Notes under the pieces: model-generated
The model's input: the letters and a program-made list of their open reading frames with translations, nothing else
Database searches by the model: none
What the model was told of the DNA's origin: nothing
Source of the DNA: Hymenobacter sediminicola
GTDB lineage: Bacteria > Bacteroidota > Bacteroidia > Cytophagales > Hymenobacteraceae
Length of the DNA: 64,000 bases
Assembly: GCF_014250515.1 (NCBI RefSeq)
Contig: NZ_CP060202.1
Coordinates: 989,001-1,053,000, forward strand
Direction of reading: 5' to 3'
Shown: piece after piece, positions 33,338 to 41,157 of the stretch
How positions within the stretch are numbered: position 1 is the stretch's first letter
Layout: each line of letters starts with the position of its first letter
Program-made: the position numbers and the translations under genes

Positions 33338-34147
33338 TTAGTACACGTAGTTGAGCGCCGTACGGTCGTTGGTATTGAACGGACGGTTTGCGCCGCTGCC
33401 AATGCAAGCCAGCATCCACGAGCTTGGGTCTGGACCCGACGGCGTACCGGGAATGAGGATGGCACCTACTGTGCTGGCACCTTCGTTTACGGCCGAGCCA
33501 CCGCAGCTATACTGCCGGCTCATGTAGTCGGTGTGGCGGAAGCCGATGCAGTGACCCACTTCGTGCGCCAGTACAGTTGCCAGATACGTGCTGGCATTAG
33601 CCGTACCCAATGCCGTAGAGTTTACCAGCACTTGGCTATACGGATTGCCACCGGAAGGGAAGCCAGCCGAAGCCAGATAGCCAGCTCCCGAAGGAGACTT
33701 GGTCAGGGTGATATTGGCCGAAGAAGTAGAAGCTACACGGGTGAACGTGATGCGCAGGTTCTGAGCATTGTAGCGACGCACCAGCTCATCGGTGGCAGTC
33801 ACGTAGGCAGAAGGCAGCGTAGACGAAACCCGGATGGTGATGTTGCGTGGCAGACCAGTTACCAGGTTGGTAGTACGGTACTGCTCATCCTCGCCCACCC
33901 GCATCATCGAGTAGTCAGGAGTGCTGTTGAGCATTTCGTTGGTCAGCACGATGTCGCCTTCCACGAGGACGCCACCGTCTACTTTCTGGGCGTCTTTGGC
34001 GCTGAAACCAAGGGCGCTGATCTGGCCGATGGTTTCTTCGGAAATTTCATTTTTTGTAACAACTTCCTGCTTCTTTTCGCAGGAGAATAGAGACATGGCA
34101 GCGCCGACCAGCAGCGCCAATGGCGTGAATAAACGGTTTACTTTCAT
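33338..34147 (-). CDS. M57-like (HEIGH family) zinc metalloprotease lipoprotein
   Basis: 269 residues. Lipoprotein signal ending LFSC (Cys23). Prodomain-like ~25-100 (KNEISEETIGQISALGFSA, DIVLTNEM), then a short catalytic domain with zinc motif HEVGHCIGFRHTD (HExGHxxGxxH, residues ~193-205), followed by DYMSRQYSC and the C-terminal FNTNDRTALNYVY typical of Bacteroidota 'dual-action HEIGH metallopeptidase' (M57) proteins. A membrane-anchored or surface protease facing outward. Expressed toward the S8 protease with a shared terminator. A TAGTTTTG -7 element lies 75 bases upstream. Confidence 0.92.
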   Translation of the reverse strand: MKVNRLFTPLALLVGAAMSLFSCEKKQEVVTKNEISEETIGQISALGFSAKDAQKVDGGVLVEGDIVLTNEMLNSTPDYSMMRVGEDEQYRTTNLVTGLPRNITIRVSSTLPSAYVTATDELVRRYNAQNLRITFTRVASTSSANITLTKSPSGAGYLASAGFPSGGNPYSQVLVNSTALGTANASTYLATVLAHEVGHCIGFRHTDYMSRQYSCGGSAVNEGASTVGAILIPGTPSGPDPSSWMLACIGSGANRPFNTNDRTALNYVY

Positions 34148-34221
34148 GGATGATGGTTGGTTGGTTTGGTTGTGGAAAGGAACAATTACGTCGAAAAACT
34201 AGTCATTTGTTGATGATATTT

Positions 34222-34229
34222 CAAAACTA
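34222..34229 (-). promoter_or_regulatory. TAGTTTTG -7 promoter element of the M57 protease gene
   Basis: On the minus strand TAGTTTTG (34229-34222) fits TAnnTTTG in an AT-rich region, about 74 bases before the ATG at 34147. Confidence 0.4.
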
Positions 34230-34475
34230 TTGGCAATTGGTTGTCATAATTATATACATCTTGGCTTTTTGTTATTTGGAATATTCTTCGTCTGAAAAAC
34301 AGGAAATAAGCCAATGGTGAAGGATTAATGAAGTTTTGGCTGGCATTATTAAAGTGAAATTTTTAGCCAACATATTTGCTCTGATTTTCAAGTCGTGCAG
34401 CTACAGTTCAGCTAGTCCCCAGCTCTGCTGCGCACTGGCCTAATGAGCCCTGTACCCTCCCGCCTCCGAATTCTG

Positions 34476-34483
34476 TATCTTTG
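34476..34483 (+). promoter_or_regulatory. TATCTTTG -7 promoter element of the ricT-gldH unit
   Basis: TATCTTTG matches TAnnTTTG exactly, 58 bases before the GTG start at 34542. Confidence 0.45.
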
Positions 34484-34541
34484 TATGAAACCGACTTTCA
34501 GCGGCACTTAGGTGCTGCTTCACGATATAGAGACTTTAGTA

Positions 34542-36173
34542 GTGGCCTGTACTTCCTGCTCCTCCGGCGGCGGCTGCTCTACCACAACTGCCACGGGCTG
34601 CGGCTCGAAAGGCAGCTGTAGCAGCGGCTGTACGCGACTTAATGTATTCGACTGGCTCCAGGATCTGGACACACCCAGTGACTTCAAAGGATTTGACCTT
34701 GTTGAAATCCGCTTCAAAGGCGGCCGAAAGGATTTTTACCGCAATGCCAGCCACCTTCCGCTCATCACCGGCGACGCCGTGGTGATTGAGGCTGGTGGCA
34801 ATGGCTGGCATCTGGGCCACGTTTCGCTGAAAGGCGAACTGGTGCGGCTGCAGATGAAGAAGAAGAAAGTACCTACCGACTCCAAAGACATCCGCAATAT
34901 TCTGCGAGTGGCTACCGAGCAGGACGTAGAGCGCTGGAACGCTGTTCGTGACCTCGAAACGGGCACCATGTTCCGGGCCCGCACCGTGGTAGACGAACTG
35001 CGCCTGAAAATGAAGCTCTCCGATGTAGAGTATCAGGCGGACCGCACCCGCGCTACATTCTTCTACTCCGCCGAAGACAGGGTAGACTTCCGGGATTTGA
35101 TTAAGCGCCTCGCCGACGAGTTTCGGGTGCGCGTAGAAATGCGCCAGATTTCGTTGCGCCACGAAGCCGGCCGCCTGGGCGGTATTGGGGTGTGCGGGCG
35201 CGAGCTATGCTGCTCTACTTGGCTCACCGACTTCAAGAGTGTAAGCACCACGGCGGCGCGCTACCAGAATCTGAGCCTCAACCCCGCCAAGCTTTCCGGC
35301 CAGTGTGGGCGCCTCAAGTGCTGCCTCAACTACGAGCTGGATACATACCTCGATGCCCTAAAAGACATTCCGCAGGTACAGCGCCCTCTCGTAACCGAGA
35401 AGGGGGAATACGTACTTCAGAAAACCGATATTTTCCGCCGGAAGATGTGGTTTGCCATTCGTGGCGACAACAACTGGGTGGTGCTGCCCACTGAGCGGGT
35501 GCGCGAAGTACAGGAAATGAACCGGCGGGGCGAGAAAGTGGATACGCTGCTGGTGGCCGTGAGAGAAGAGGAGAAAGCGCCTGATGTAACAGCCATTGTG
35601 GAAGGCTCATTGGAGCGCCTCGATGACAAGATAAAAGCCGGCAAGCGTGCCAAGCGGCCTAAAAAGAGAACAAAGGGAGATGCTGCCACCGACGAGCAGC
35701 CCAGCGCACCGCGTGGTGGTACCTCGGGCCGCACCGCTACTCCGCGGGCCGCTGCCCCGGCCGCAGCCGAAGGTGAAGCATCCGATAAGCCAGTGTCGGA
35801 AGGCACTGGTGCTGGCGAAGAAGCACGCCGACCTAGAGGGGCCGCTGCCCGTCCGCTTAACCGCCGCAACAACCGAAACCGCTCTGCCAACGCCTCAGAA
35901 GGTGGACCCCGCCCGGAAGGAGGCCGTGGTGAAGGCCGCTCAGCAGAGGGCCGCCGCAACGGCCCCGAAGGGGGAACGGAGCCACGCTCCGGCCGCGCCG
36001 GCAATGAGCGGCGTGGTGCCCGCGGAGGTTCCGGAGAAGCGGGCAACCGCCCGGCTCCGCCGGAGGGTGGTACCCCCAATCCGGCCCGTGAGGGTGGCCG
36101 TAGCCGCCGCGGTGGGCGCCGTCCTGAAGGAGGCGCTACTGGCGGTCCATCTGCTGCTCCGTCTGCTTCCTAA
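34542..36173 (+). CDS. ricT: RicT/PSP1-domain protein with Cys-rich N-terminus and long Arg/Gly-rich tail
   Basis: 543 residues from the GTG at 34542 (reads VACTSCSSGGGC; Bacteroidota homologues begin this way); the open frame back to 34512 is unlikely. A first ~30 residues hold eight Cys. The PSP1 region (~60-330) contains MFRARTVVDELRLKMKLSDVEYQADRTRATFFYS and the paired Cys motifs GVCGRELCCSTWL and GQCGRLKCCLNYE, which in B. subtilis RicT (YaaT) belong to the Fe-S-containing RicAFT complex that acts with RNase Y. The last ~180 residues are a Lys/Arg/Gly/Pro/Glu-rich disordered tail. In this phylum this gene is regularly next to gldH, and here gldH follows at 17 bp. Role in RNA processing or gliding is inferred. 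Confidence 0.9.
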   Translation: MACTSCSSGGGCSTTTATGCGSKGSCSSGCTRLNVFDWLQDLDTPSDFKGFDLVEIRFKGGRKDFYRNASHLPLITGDAVVIEAGGNGWHLGHVSLKGELVRLQMKKKKVPTDSKDIRNILRVATEQDVERWNAVRDLETGTMFRARTVVDELRLKMKLSDVEYQADRTRATFFYSAEDRVDFRDLIKRLADEFRVRVEMRQISLRHEAGRLGGIGVCGRELCCSTWLTDFKSVSTTAARYQNLSLNPAKLSGQCGRLKCCLNYELDTYLDALKDIPQVQRPLVTEKGEYVLQKTDIFRRKMWFAIRGDNNWVVLPTERVREVQEMNRRGEKVDTLLVAVREEEKAPDVTAIVEGSLERLDDKIKAGKRAKRPKKRTKGDAATDEQPSAPRGGTSGRTATPRAAAPAAAEGEASDKPVSEGTGAGEEARRPRGAAARPLNRRNNRNRSANASEGGPRPEGGRGEGRSAEGRRNGPEGGTEPRSGRAGNERRGARGGSGEAGNRPAPPEGGTPNPAREGGRSRRGGRRPEGGATGGPSAAPSAS

Positions 36174-36190
36174 CGCTGCCTGACTCGTTT

Positions 36191-36682
36191 ATGCGCAAAC
36201 TGTTTCGTCTGTTGCCGCTGCTGCTTGCAGCGACTATGCTCACTGCCTGCGACCAGAACCAGGTATATGAAAAGAACGTCGATTTTGAAGGCTATACGTG
36301 GTCAGTACGGCAAAAGCCGGCCTTTACCTTCGACATTGCGGATACCACGCAGCGCTATGATGTATACTTCAATGTGCGCAACGCTTCCGCGTATGGTTAC
36401 TACAATCTGTACCTGAAGCACACACTTACGGACCCGGCCGGCAAACCCGTTTCACAGTTGCTGCACCAGATGCTGCTCATGGATCCGCAAACTGGCGAAC
36501 CGCGCGGCAGCGGTACCGGCGACATCTACGACCACCAATTTCTGGCGCTGCCTAATCAGAAATTTCACCAGACAGGGGCCTACAAAATTGTGCTGGAGCA
36601 ATACATGCGACAGAACCAGCTGCCAGGACTTATGGCGGTAGGAGTACGCGTAGTTCAGGCGCGCCCGGCTCAGGCTAAGTAA
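36191..36682 (+). CDS. gldH: Gliding motility lipoprotein GldH
   Basis: 163 residues with lipoprotein signal ending LTAC (Cys20), followed by the GldH pattern: VYEKNVDFEGYTWSV, YDVYFNVRNASAYGYYNLYLKHTLTDPAGK, SGTGDIYDHQFLAL and GAYKIVLEQYMRQNQLPGLMAVGVRVV. GldH is a periplasmic-side lipoprotein needed for gliding and T9SS function in Flavobacterium. It is co-transcribed with the RicT-like gene 17 bp upstream, a conserved arrangement. Terminated by the long palindrome at 36685. Confidence 0.93.
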   Translation: MRKLFRLLPLLLAATMLTACDQNQVYEKNVDFEGYTWSVRQKPAFTFDIADTTQRYDVYFNVRNASAYGYYNLYLKHTLTDPAGKPVSQLLHQMLLMDPQTGEPRGSGTGDIYDHQFLALPNQKFHQTGAYKIVLEQYMRQNQLPGLMAVGVRVVQARPAQAK

Positions 36683-36684
36683 TA

Positions 36685-36760
36685 CAGCTGAATTCTACTC
36701 ATAGAAAAGCCCCGTCAGCTTGGTTGCTGACGGGGCTTTTCTATGAGTAGAATTCAGCTG
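36685..36760. terminator. Terminator-like 35-bp perfect inverted repeat after gldH
   Basis: Arms 36685-36719 and 36726-36760 are exact reverse complements over 35 bp, with a 6-base loop TTGGTT. The inner part (AAAAGCCCCGTCAGC/GCTGACGGGGCTTTT) is an ordinary intrinsic terminator with A and T runs, so it can act both ways; the outer 20 bp continue the pairing far beyond what termination needs. It begins 2 bp after the gldH stop. Confidence 0.9.
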
Positions 36761-36836
36761 ATAAGAAAGAGGAGCACAGCTGAAGGAAAAAGCTACGGTA
36801 CGGCCGAAGCGTTAGGCGAGGCTGGGTAACTGTGAC

Positions 36837-37037
36837 TTACAGAGCGGCAATGCGCTCAACGTTCACGGCGTTCAGCCCCTTCTTGCCCTCAATTACCTCA
36901 AACGAAACCCGGTCATTTTCGCGGATTTCGTGAATCAAACCGGTCTGGTGTACAAAAATATCCTGGTTGTTTTCGTCCTGGATGATAAAACCGAAGCCCT
37001 TCGATTCGTTGAAGAACTTTACTTTGCCCGTTTTCAT
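36837..37037 (-). CDS. Cold-shock-domain RNA chaperone (CspA family)
   Basis: 66 residues, full length for the family. RNP1-like KGFGFI and RNP2-like DIFVHQ motifs are present (MKTGKVKFFNESKGFGFI, then NQDIFVHQTG), so it should bind single-stranded RNA/DNA. Transcribed leftwards. The ~270-bp region upstream to the next gene is shared with the divergent low-complexity protein and would accommodate the long structured leader usual in csp genes, though I see no cold box. Confidence 0.95.
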   Translation of the reverse strand: MKTGKVKFFNESKGFGFIIQDENNQDIFVHQTGLIHEIRENDRVSFEVIEGKKGLNAVNVERIAAL

Positions 37038-37307
37038 AGGAGAACTGGTGTTGTAGTGGAAATGTAGAAAGACGCTGGTAAATCTAAGGGGCTATTTTGA
37101 ATAATCGACGTACCTGACTTGGAAAGTAGCGGCATAGTAGGCTGAAGGAAGGAAAGGCTGAGATTCTGGTAATCAAGTAAGTAAGCTAGTGCGCTGAGCC
37201 AAGGGATACAGGTAGAATACAAGCGGCCAAAAGAACAATGCAGGAAAACCATGCGTATAGTTTGGCTCCTGATGAGTTCTTTTTCTCACCCTAACCTTCT
37301 AATTCCC

Positions 37308-38885
37308 ATGGCAAACGAAGAAAAAAACCAACAGAATGCGGCCGGTCTGCAAAATGGCGGCAACACTTCCAATCCGATGAACTCGGGGCAGAATCAGCTG
37401 TCATCAATGGCCAGCACTAGTGGAACCCAAGGCGCAGCGTCCAGAAAAAATCAGCCTGCCACTCCCGGCTCTGCTGATGGCGCTACCGGCTCTGCGTCCT
37501 CCAGCACGTCATTGGCCGCTTCGGAAACAAGTGCCGGGCAAGGCGGCATCAGTGCGAAAACGCCAGCCGGCTCCTCTAAAACTCCGACCAGCAAATCTTC
37601 TTCTTCTCGGAGCAGCACTACCGCTTCGGCCGGCACGAAAACAGGCGCCAAAAAAAGCGCCTCAGCATCCGGCAAACAGGCTGGCAACAGCAATTCTGTA
37701 GTGGGCAGCAAAGGCTCCAACTACGATACTAGCAGCACCCAAGCCAGCTACCAGGATTCTGACCGCCGCGAAAACCAGAGCAGCGGTGCCAGCCGTGGTG
37801 AGTTCGGTAGCCATGGCCCAGGCAACACCCAAGGTGGCTACGGCAATCAGTATCGGGAAACCAACGACTATAACCGTAGCGGCTACTACAACGACGACCG
37901 AGGCTACGGCGGCCATACTGGCCCCAACCAGAATTCTTACCGCGAATATGATGGCCGCGGCAGCTACAACCAGGGTGGCCAGTATAATCAAGGCGGAGGA
38001 TACGGTGCACAGAACTATGGCCGCCAGCAGGACGACTACGGCCAGCAAGAGGATTGGCAGGGCGGATACGGCCAGCGCAACCAAGGTGGCTATTCCGGGC
38101 AAGGCAGCTATGAGCAGCGCGGCTCTTTTGGCCCGCAGGAACGCGGCGGCCGATACCAAGACGACTACCGGCAACCCCGCAACGAGAACTGGGGCAGCAA
38201 CGACCGTGGCAGCAGCGGCGGATATGGCCAGAACCGCTACCAGGCCCAGAACGATGAGTACGGCCAACGGAATCAGGGGCGCTCTGATCGTTCGCCCAAC
38301 GACAACGGCTCAGGCTACGGCCGCGGCCAGGGCTACAGCAACGACTATGGCAACTCGTCGGGGGGCAGCAACTACGGCAACAGCTACCGAGACCGGAGCA
38401 ACTATGGTGTGCCGGGCCGCAATCAGAATGAAGATTCTCGCTCTTCGCGGGGTGGCTACGATGACCAAGGCCATTCCGACCAAAGCAACTACCGGGGCCA
38501 GCGTGACTCCTACGGCTCCCAGGAGCGCGGCTATGGCCGAAACGAAGGTGGCCGCTACAATGATAACCGCATGACGGGCCAGCAGGGCGTCCGTGACCAA
38601 AGTGGCTGGAATGCCTCCGGTTCACAAGATAACCGCAACGTCTACACCGGCGGCAGCTATGGCGGCAATTCCAGCCAGGGCTATGGTTCGCGTGGTGGTT
38701 CCTACAATGATGAATACGACTCTTCGGACCGCAACAGCCGGGGCGGCTCGCCTTCCCGCGGCGACTATGACCGCCACGACCAGAGCCGTAATTATGGTCA
38801 GGACCGCCGCAGCCAGTACCGCAACGAAGACGATACCGATTATGGCTCCGCACCACGCCGCAACCGTGGCCGCGACGATGAGTAA
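37308..38885 (+). CDS. Low-complexity, intrinsically disordered Gly/Tyr/Asn/Arg/Ser/Gln-rich protein
   Basis: 525 residues from ATG 37308 (MANEEKNQQ); an upstream ATG at 37251 gives an unlikely 19-residue addition. Residues ~1-140 are Ser/Thr/Ala/Lys/Pro/Gly-rich; ~150-525 consist of GYG, RGG-like, QGGYGQ, YNQGGQYNQGGGYG-type motifs with many Arg, Asp and Gln and few hydrophobic residues other than Tyr. No domain, signal peptide or transmembrane helix. The composition resembles phase-separating RNA-binding-protein tails of eukaryotes (FUS/hnRNP type). It is divergent from a cold-shock protein gene. Function unknown; a condensate, RNA-related, or desiccation-protective role is speculation. Confidence 0.7.
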   Translation: MANEEKNQQNAAGLQNGGNTSNPMNSGQNQLSSMASTSGTQGAASRKNQPATPGSADGATGSASSSTSLAASETSAGQGGISAKTPAGSSKTPTSKSSSSRSSTTASAGTKTGAKKSASASGKQAGNSNSVVGSKGSNYDTSSTQASYQDSDRRENQSSGASRGEFGSHGPGNTQGGYGNQYRETNDYNRSGYYNDDRGYGGHTGPNQNSYREYDGRGSYNQGGQYNQGGGYGAQNYGRQQDDYGQQEDWQGGYGQRNQGGYSGQGSYEQRGSFGPQERGGRYQDDYRQPRNENWGSNDRGSSGGYGQNRYQAQNDEYGQRNQGRSDRSPNDNGSGYGRGQGYSNDYGNSSGGSNYGNSYRDRSNYGVPGRNQNEDSRSSRGGYDDQGHSDQSNYRGQRDSYGSQERGYGRNEGGRYNDNRMTGQQGVRDQSGWNASGSQDNRNVYTGGSYGGNSSQGYGSRGGSYNDEYDSSDRNSRGGSPSRGDYDRHDQSRNYGQDRRSQYRNEDDTDYGSAPRRNRGRDDE

Positions 38886-38905
38886 GCATTAGGGATAGTG
38901 TAGCA

Positions 38906-38944
38906 CAAAACAAAGGCCTCCATCAGATGGAGGCCTTTGTTTTG
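38906..38944. terminator. Bidirectional terminator after the low-complexity gene
   Basis: CAAAACAAAGGCCTCCA (38906-38922), loop TCAGA, TGGAGGCCTTTGTTTTG (38928-38944): perfect 17-bp stem between convergent genes. Confidence 0.93.
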
Positions 38945-38961
38945 GCGCTTGGTCAAAGTCG

Positions 38962-39831
38962 TTAACGGGCTTTCTTTTTGGCGAGGTAAATGCGGCCCTT
39001 TTCGTTGCTAACCACAAAGTCAGTATTGTTGATAAACGCCAAGGCCTCAGCTTGGCCGGTAGTAGCGAGTGGCAGGCAGCTCTTGGGGCTATCGAAGAGC
39101 CGATGGCCGGGCTGGCGCTCCAGCAAATACACATGGCCATAGCCCAGCAACGCCACAGTACGGCCATCAGGGCTGATGTCGGCGGCTGTAATCCAGGTGT
39201 TAATGCGGATACTGTCGAGGAGTGTGGCAACATGGTAGCCGGGCCGGGCCGGCAGGGCGTACATTTTCACGTAGTGGCCTTTGCCGCGGTTCTTCGTGAA
39301 CAGATACAGACTGTCCTGCCGGTAGAAAAACGCTTCGCAGTCGAAGTTGCGTGCTGCTTTCCGTGGAGGAAACCGCCGCTGGTCGGAGTAGCGAAAACGG
39401 ATGGTATCCACTTGGCGCATACTGGGGCCGCTGAGGCGGTAGATGCACAGGTTGCGGCGCTTGTTCTGGTTGTTGCCGAAGTCGCCGATATATAGGCGTC
39501 CCTCGTCGTCGCGCGCCAAGTCTTCCCAGTCAATGTTGACGAGTGGCGCCAGATTCATTGTCTGTAGCACGTCGCCCTGATGTGTGATCTTATATAGCAG
39601 GGCCGTACTGCCGCCATCTCCGTGCGTCCACAAGTCGCCTTGCGCATCGGCTAGCGCAAAACCGGAGCTTTCCACGACTACGTTCTTTGCTATCTTTCCC
39701 GTCTGCGTTATGGTATACTGCTCGGTTATGCGCGAAAAATCACCCCGTCCGTCGCTGTGGCCACAACCACAAATCACAGATTGAAGAAAAACGAGAACCG
39801 GGAATAGCTTGTCACGCAGCAAAAACAGCAT
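38962..39831 (-). CDS. Secreted or lipoprotein beta-propeller-like protein
   Basis: 289 residues from ATG 39831 (MLFLLRDKLFPVLVFLQSVICGCG), whose signal ends near SVIC/GC, a plausible lipobox. The longer frame to 39915 lacks a signal. The body has propeller-like repeats: SSGFALADAQGDLWTHGDGG, DWEDLARDDEGRLYIGDFGNN, NFDCEAFFYRQDSLYLFTKNRG, WITAADISPDGRTVALLGYG and QAEALAFINNTDFVVSNEKGRIY. The pairing of 'EDLA...YIGDFGNN' with 'EAFF/EALA' repeats suggests a metal-binding propeller of the SMP-30 or phytase-like kind. Function unknown. Confidence 0.8.
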   Translation of the reverse strand: MLFLLRDKLFPVLVFLQSVICGCGHSDGRGDFSRITEQYTITQTGKIAKNVVVESSGFALADAQGDLWTHGDGGSTALLYKITHQGDVLQTMNLAPLVNIDWEDLARDDEGRLYIGDFGNNQNKRRNLCIYRLSGPSMRQVDTIRFRYSDQRRFPPRKAARNFDCEAFFYRQDSLYLFTKNRGKGHYVKMYALPARPGYHVATLLDSIRINTWITAADISPDGRTVALLGYGHVYLLERQPGHRLFDSPKSCLPLATTGQAEALAFINNTDFVVSNEKGRIYLAKKKAR

Positions 39832-39989
39832 AGAGAGGCGGGTTGATTCCTCGTATAACGCCTCATCGCCCGGATAGTTAGTCCGGAAGCATGTCTTGCA
39901 AAGCAGAGGGGGCAACGATTCACCTCATACTAGTGCGCAGGCTGCGTGGCTAGTGTCCGTCTGGTTTCCTTCACGTGCTTGGCTACTGT

Positions 39990-41051
39990 TTATCGGAGCA
40001 GCAAATAGGGCAGCAGCTTTTCGTACGTCGCATCATCCAGAATACGGATCTGGCGCAGGTCGGTGGGTTGGCGGAAAGGGCCGTGCTGTTGACGATAGGA
40101 CACCAGCACGCGGGCCAGCCGCTTGCCCACGTACGGATGCGTCTGCAACTCCTCAAAAGATGCATTGTTGACATCAACACCGGCCGGCGCATAACCGGCG
40201 CGCACGAAAGTGTACTTGCGCAGGCTGTCCACTAGGTCCGGGGCGTCGCGGAGGCTGTACAGCTCGGCCAGCTGCCCGGGGCTGCGGAAACCGCCCAGCC
40301 GCTGCCGGTACTCTACCACCCGCGCCGACAATCCACGCCCGATACCTCGGATCTGCATCAGTTGGGTGGTATCGGCTGTATTCAGGTCGAAGGGCTGCAG
40401 GTTGCGCGGCTTGCGCTGGTATTGTGAAGCAGGGCTGGCTCTATCGAAGGTCTTAGCGGGAAAGCGGCTGGTACTACCGTCAGCAGCACGGCCCGCATAC
40501 GTGCGTGGCTCCCGAGCCGGTAATTGTTCGGGGAGCTGGATGTAGGGCGCCAGCCGCGCATACGTGGTATCCGATAGGCCGTAGGCTTTGCGCAACTGCT
40601 CTTTGGCCCGGAAGCCGCCCACCGCATCTCGGTACTTCACCAGCCGTTCGCTTAGCCATGCTGGCAGCCCACGTGCCTGCCAATCTGTTGCCGAAAACAG
40701 GTTAGGATCGAAGGGGGCCAGCGGTACCTGCGCAATGGTGGCGCGGGCCGCATAGCTGCGTTTGGGGTAGCGGCTGTTGCGGCCATAGACCGGGCGTGGC
40801 TGGCGTTGGGCCGCCAGCTCGGTGGCCCACGCATCAAGCTGTTGCCGGTCGGGGGCAGGGTTGTACGCGAGCAAATGCGGACGCAGCAATTGGGGCGCGA
40901 AAAGCAGCAGCACCAACAGCGCCAGCAGCACAACGAAACCGGAAGTCTCGCGGCGCGAAAAACCAAAAAACCGTCGTCGGGCTGTGCGGAATGACGCCCA
41001 GGGGCCGGCCGGCTTGGCAGTAGCCTTGGCAGGTCGGGTAGGAATTGACAT
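39990..41051 (-). CDS. Membrane-anchored helix-hairpin-helix protein (ComEA-like)
   Basis: 353 residues. Short cytoplasmic N-terminus, single membrane helix ~36-56 (SGFVVLLALLVLLLFAPQLL), then a linker and three or four helix-hairpin-helix units: KYRDAVGGFRAKEQLRKAYGLS, DLNTADTTQLMQIRGIGRGLSARVVEYRQRLGGFRSPGQL, and VNNASFEELQTHPYVGKRLARVLVSYRQQHGPF. The 'LN.A....L..(I/L)PGIG' phrase matches ComEA. Anchored HhH proteins bind double-stranded DNA on the periplasmic side for uptake in transformable bacteria, so DNA binding is likely; the DNA-uptake role is inferred. Confidence 0.88.
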   Translation of the reverse strand: MSIPTRPAKATAKPAGPWASFRTARRRFFGFSRRETSGFVVLLALLVLLLFAPQLLRPHLLAYNPAPDRQQLDAWATELAAQRQPRPVYGRNSRYPKRSYAARATIAQVPLAPFDPNLFSATDWQARGLPAWLSERLVKYRDAVGGFRAKEQLRKAYGLSDTTYARLAPYIQLPEQLPAREPRTYAGRAADGSTSRFPAKTFDRASPASQYQRKPRNLQPFDLNTADTTQLMQIRGIGRGLSARVVEYRQRLGGFRSPGQLAELYSLRDAPDLVDSLRKYTFVRAGYAPAGVDVNNASFEELQTHPYVGKRLARVLVSYRQQHGPFRQPTDLRQIRILDDATYEKLLPYLLLR

Positions 41052-41157
41052 AGTCTGTAGCTAAGCTAATTACAGCAGATAACACAGGTAGCGGAGGCAG
41101 TATAGCAGAAATACTTGATAAGCAAAAGGCGACCTTCAGGCAGAATGCCCCGGCAGA

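Larger units (their letters stand above)
34148..34541. other. AT-rich divergent intergenic region between the M57 protease and ricT
   Basis: 394 bp, strongly AT-rich at 34200-34400. It contains opposed -7 elements (34222-34229 minus, 34476-34483 plus). A 9-codon open frame (ATG 34485 to TAG 34511) follows the plus-strand element by one base, too close to be a normal transcript start; I list no gene here. Confidence 0.5.

Noticed and set aside
34485..34511. 9-codon open frame (MKPTFSGT) as an upstream regulatory peptide for ricT
   Set aside because: It starts one base after the -7 element, so transcription would begin inside or after it; no support for translation.
35417..36079. 220-residue minus-strand frame opposite the RicT tail
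   Set aside because: Low-complexity Pro/Arg/Ser artefact of the Gly/Arg-rich tail codons.
37662..38267. Hydrophobic antisense frame (A/V/L/I-rich, 201 residues)
   Set aside because: Mirror of GGY/GGC codons; no signal, no plausible start; ignored as shadow.
37729..38913. Long antisense open frame (Cys/Arg/His-rich, 394 residues) opposite the Gly/Tyr-rich gene
   Set aside because: Typical artefact of repetitive GC-rich codons on the other strand; composition (CGRSRH-like runs) is not protein-like and it would run through the terminator at 38906.
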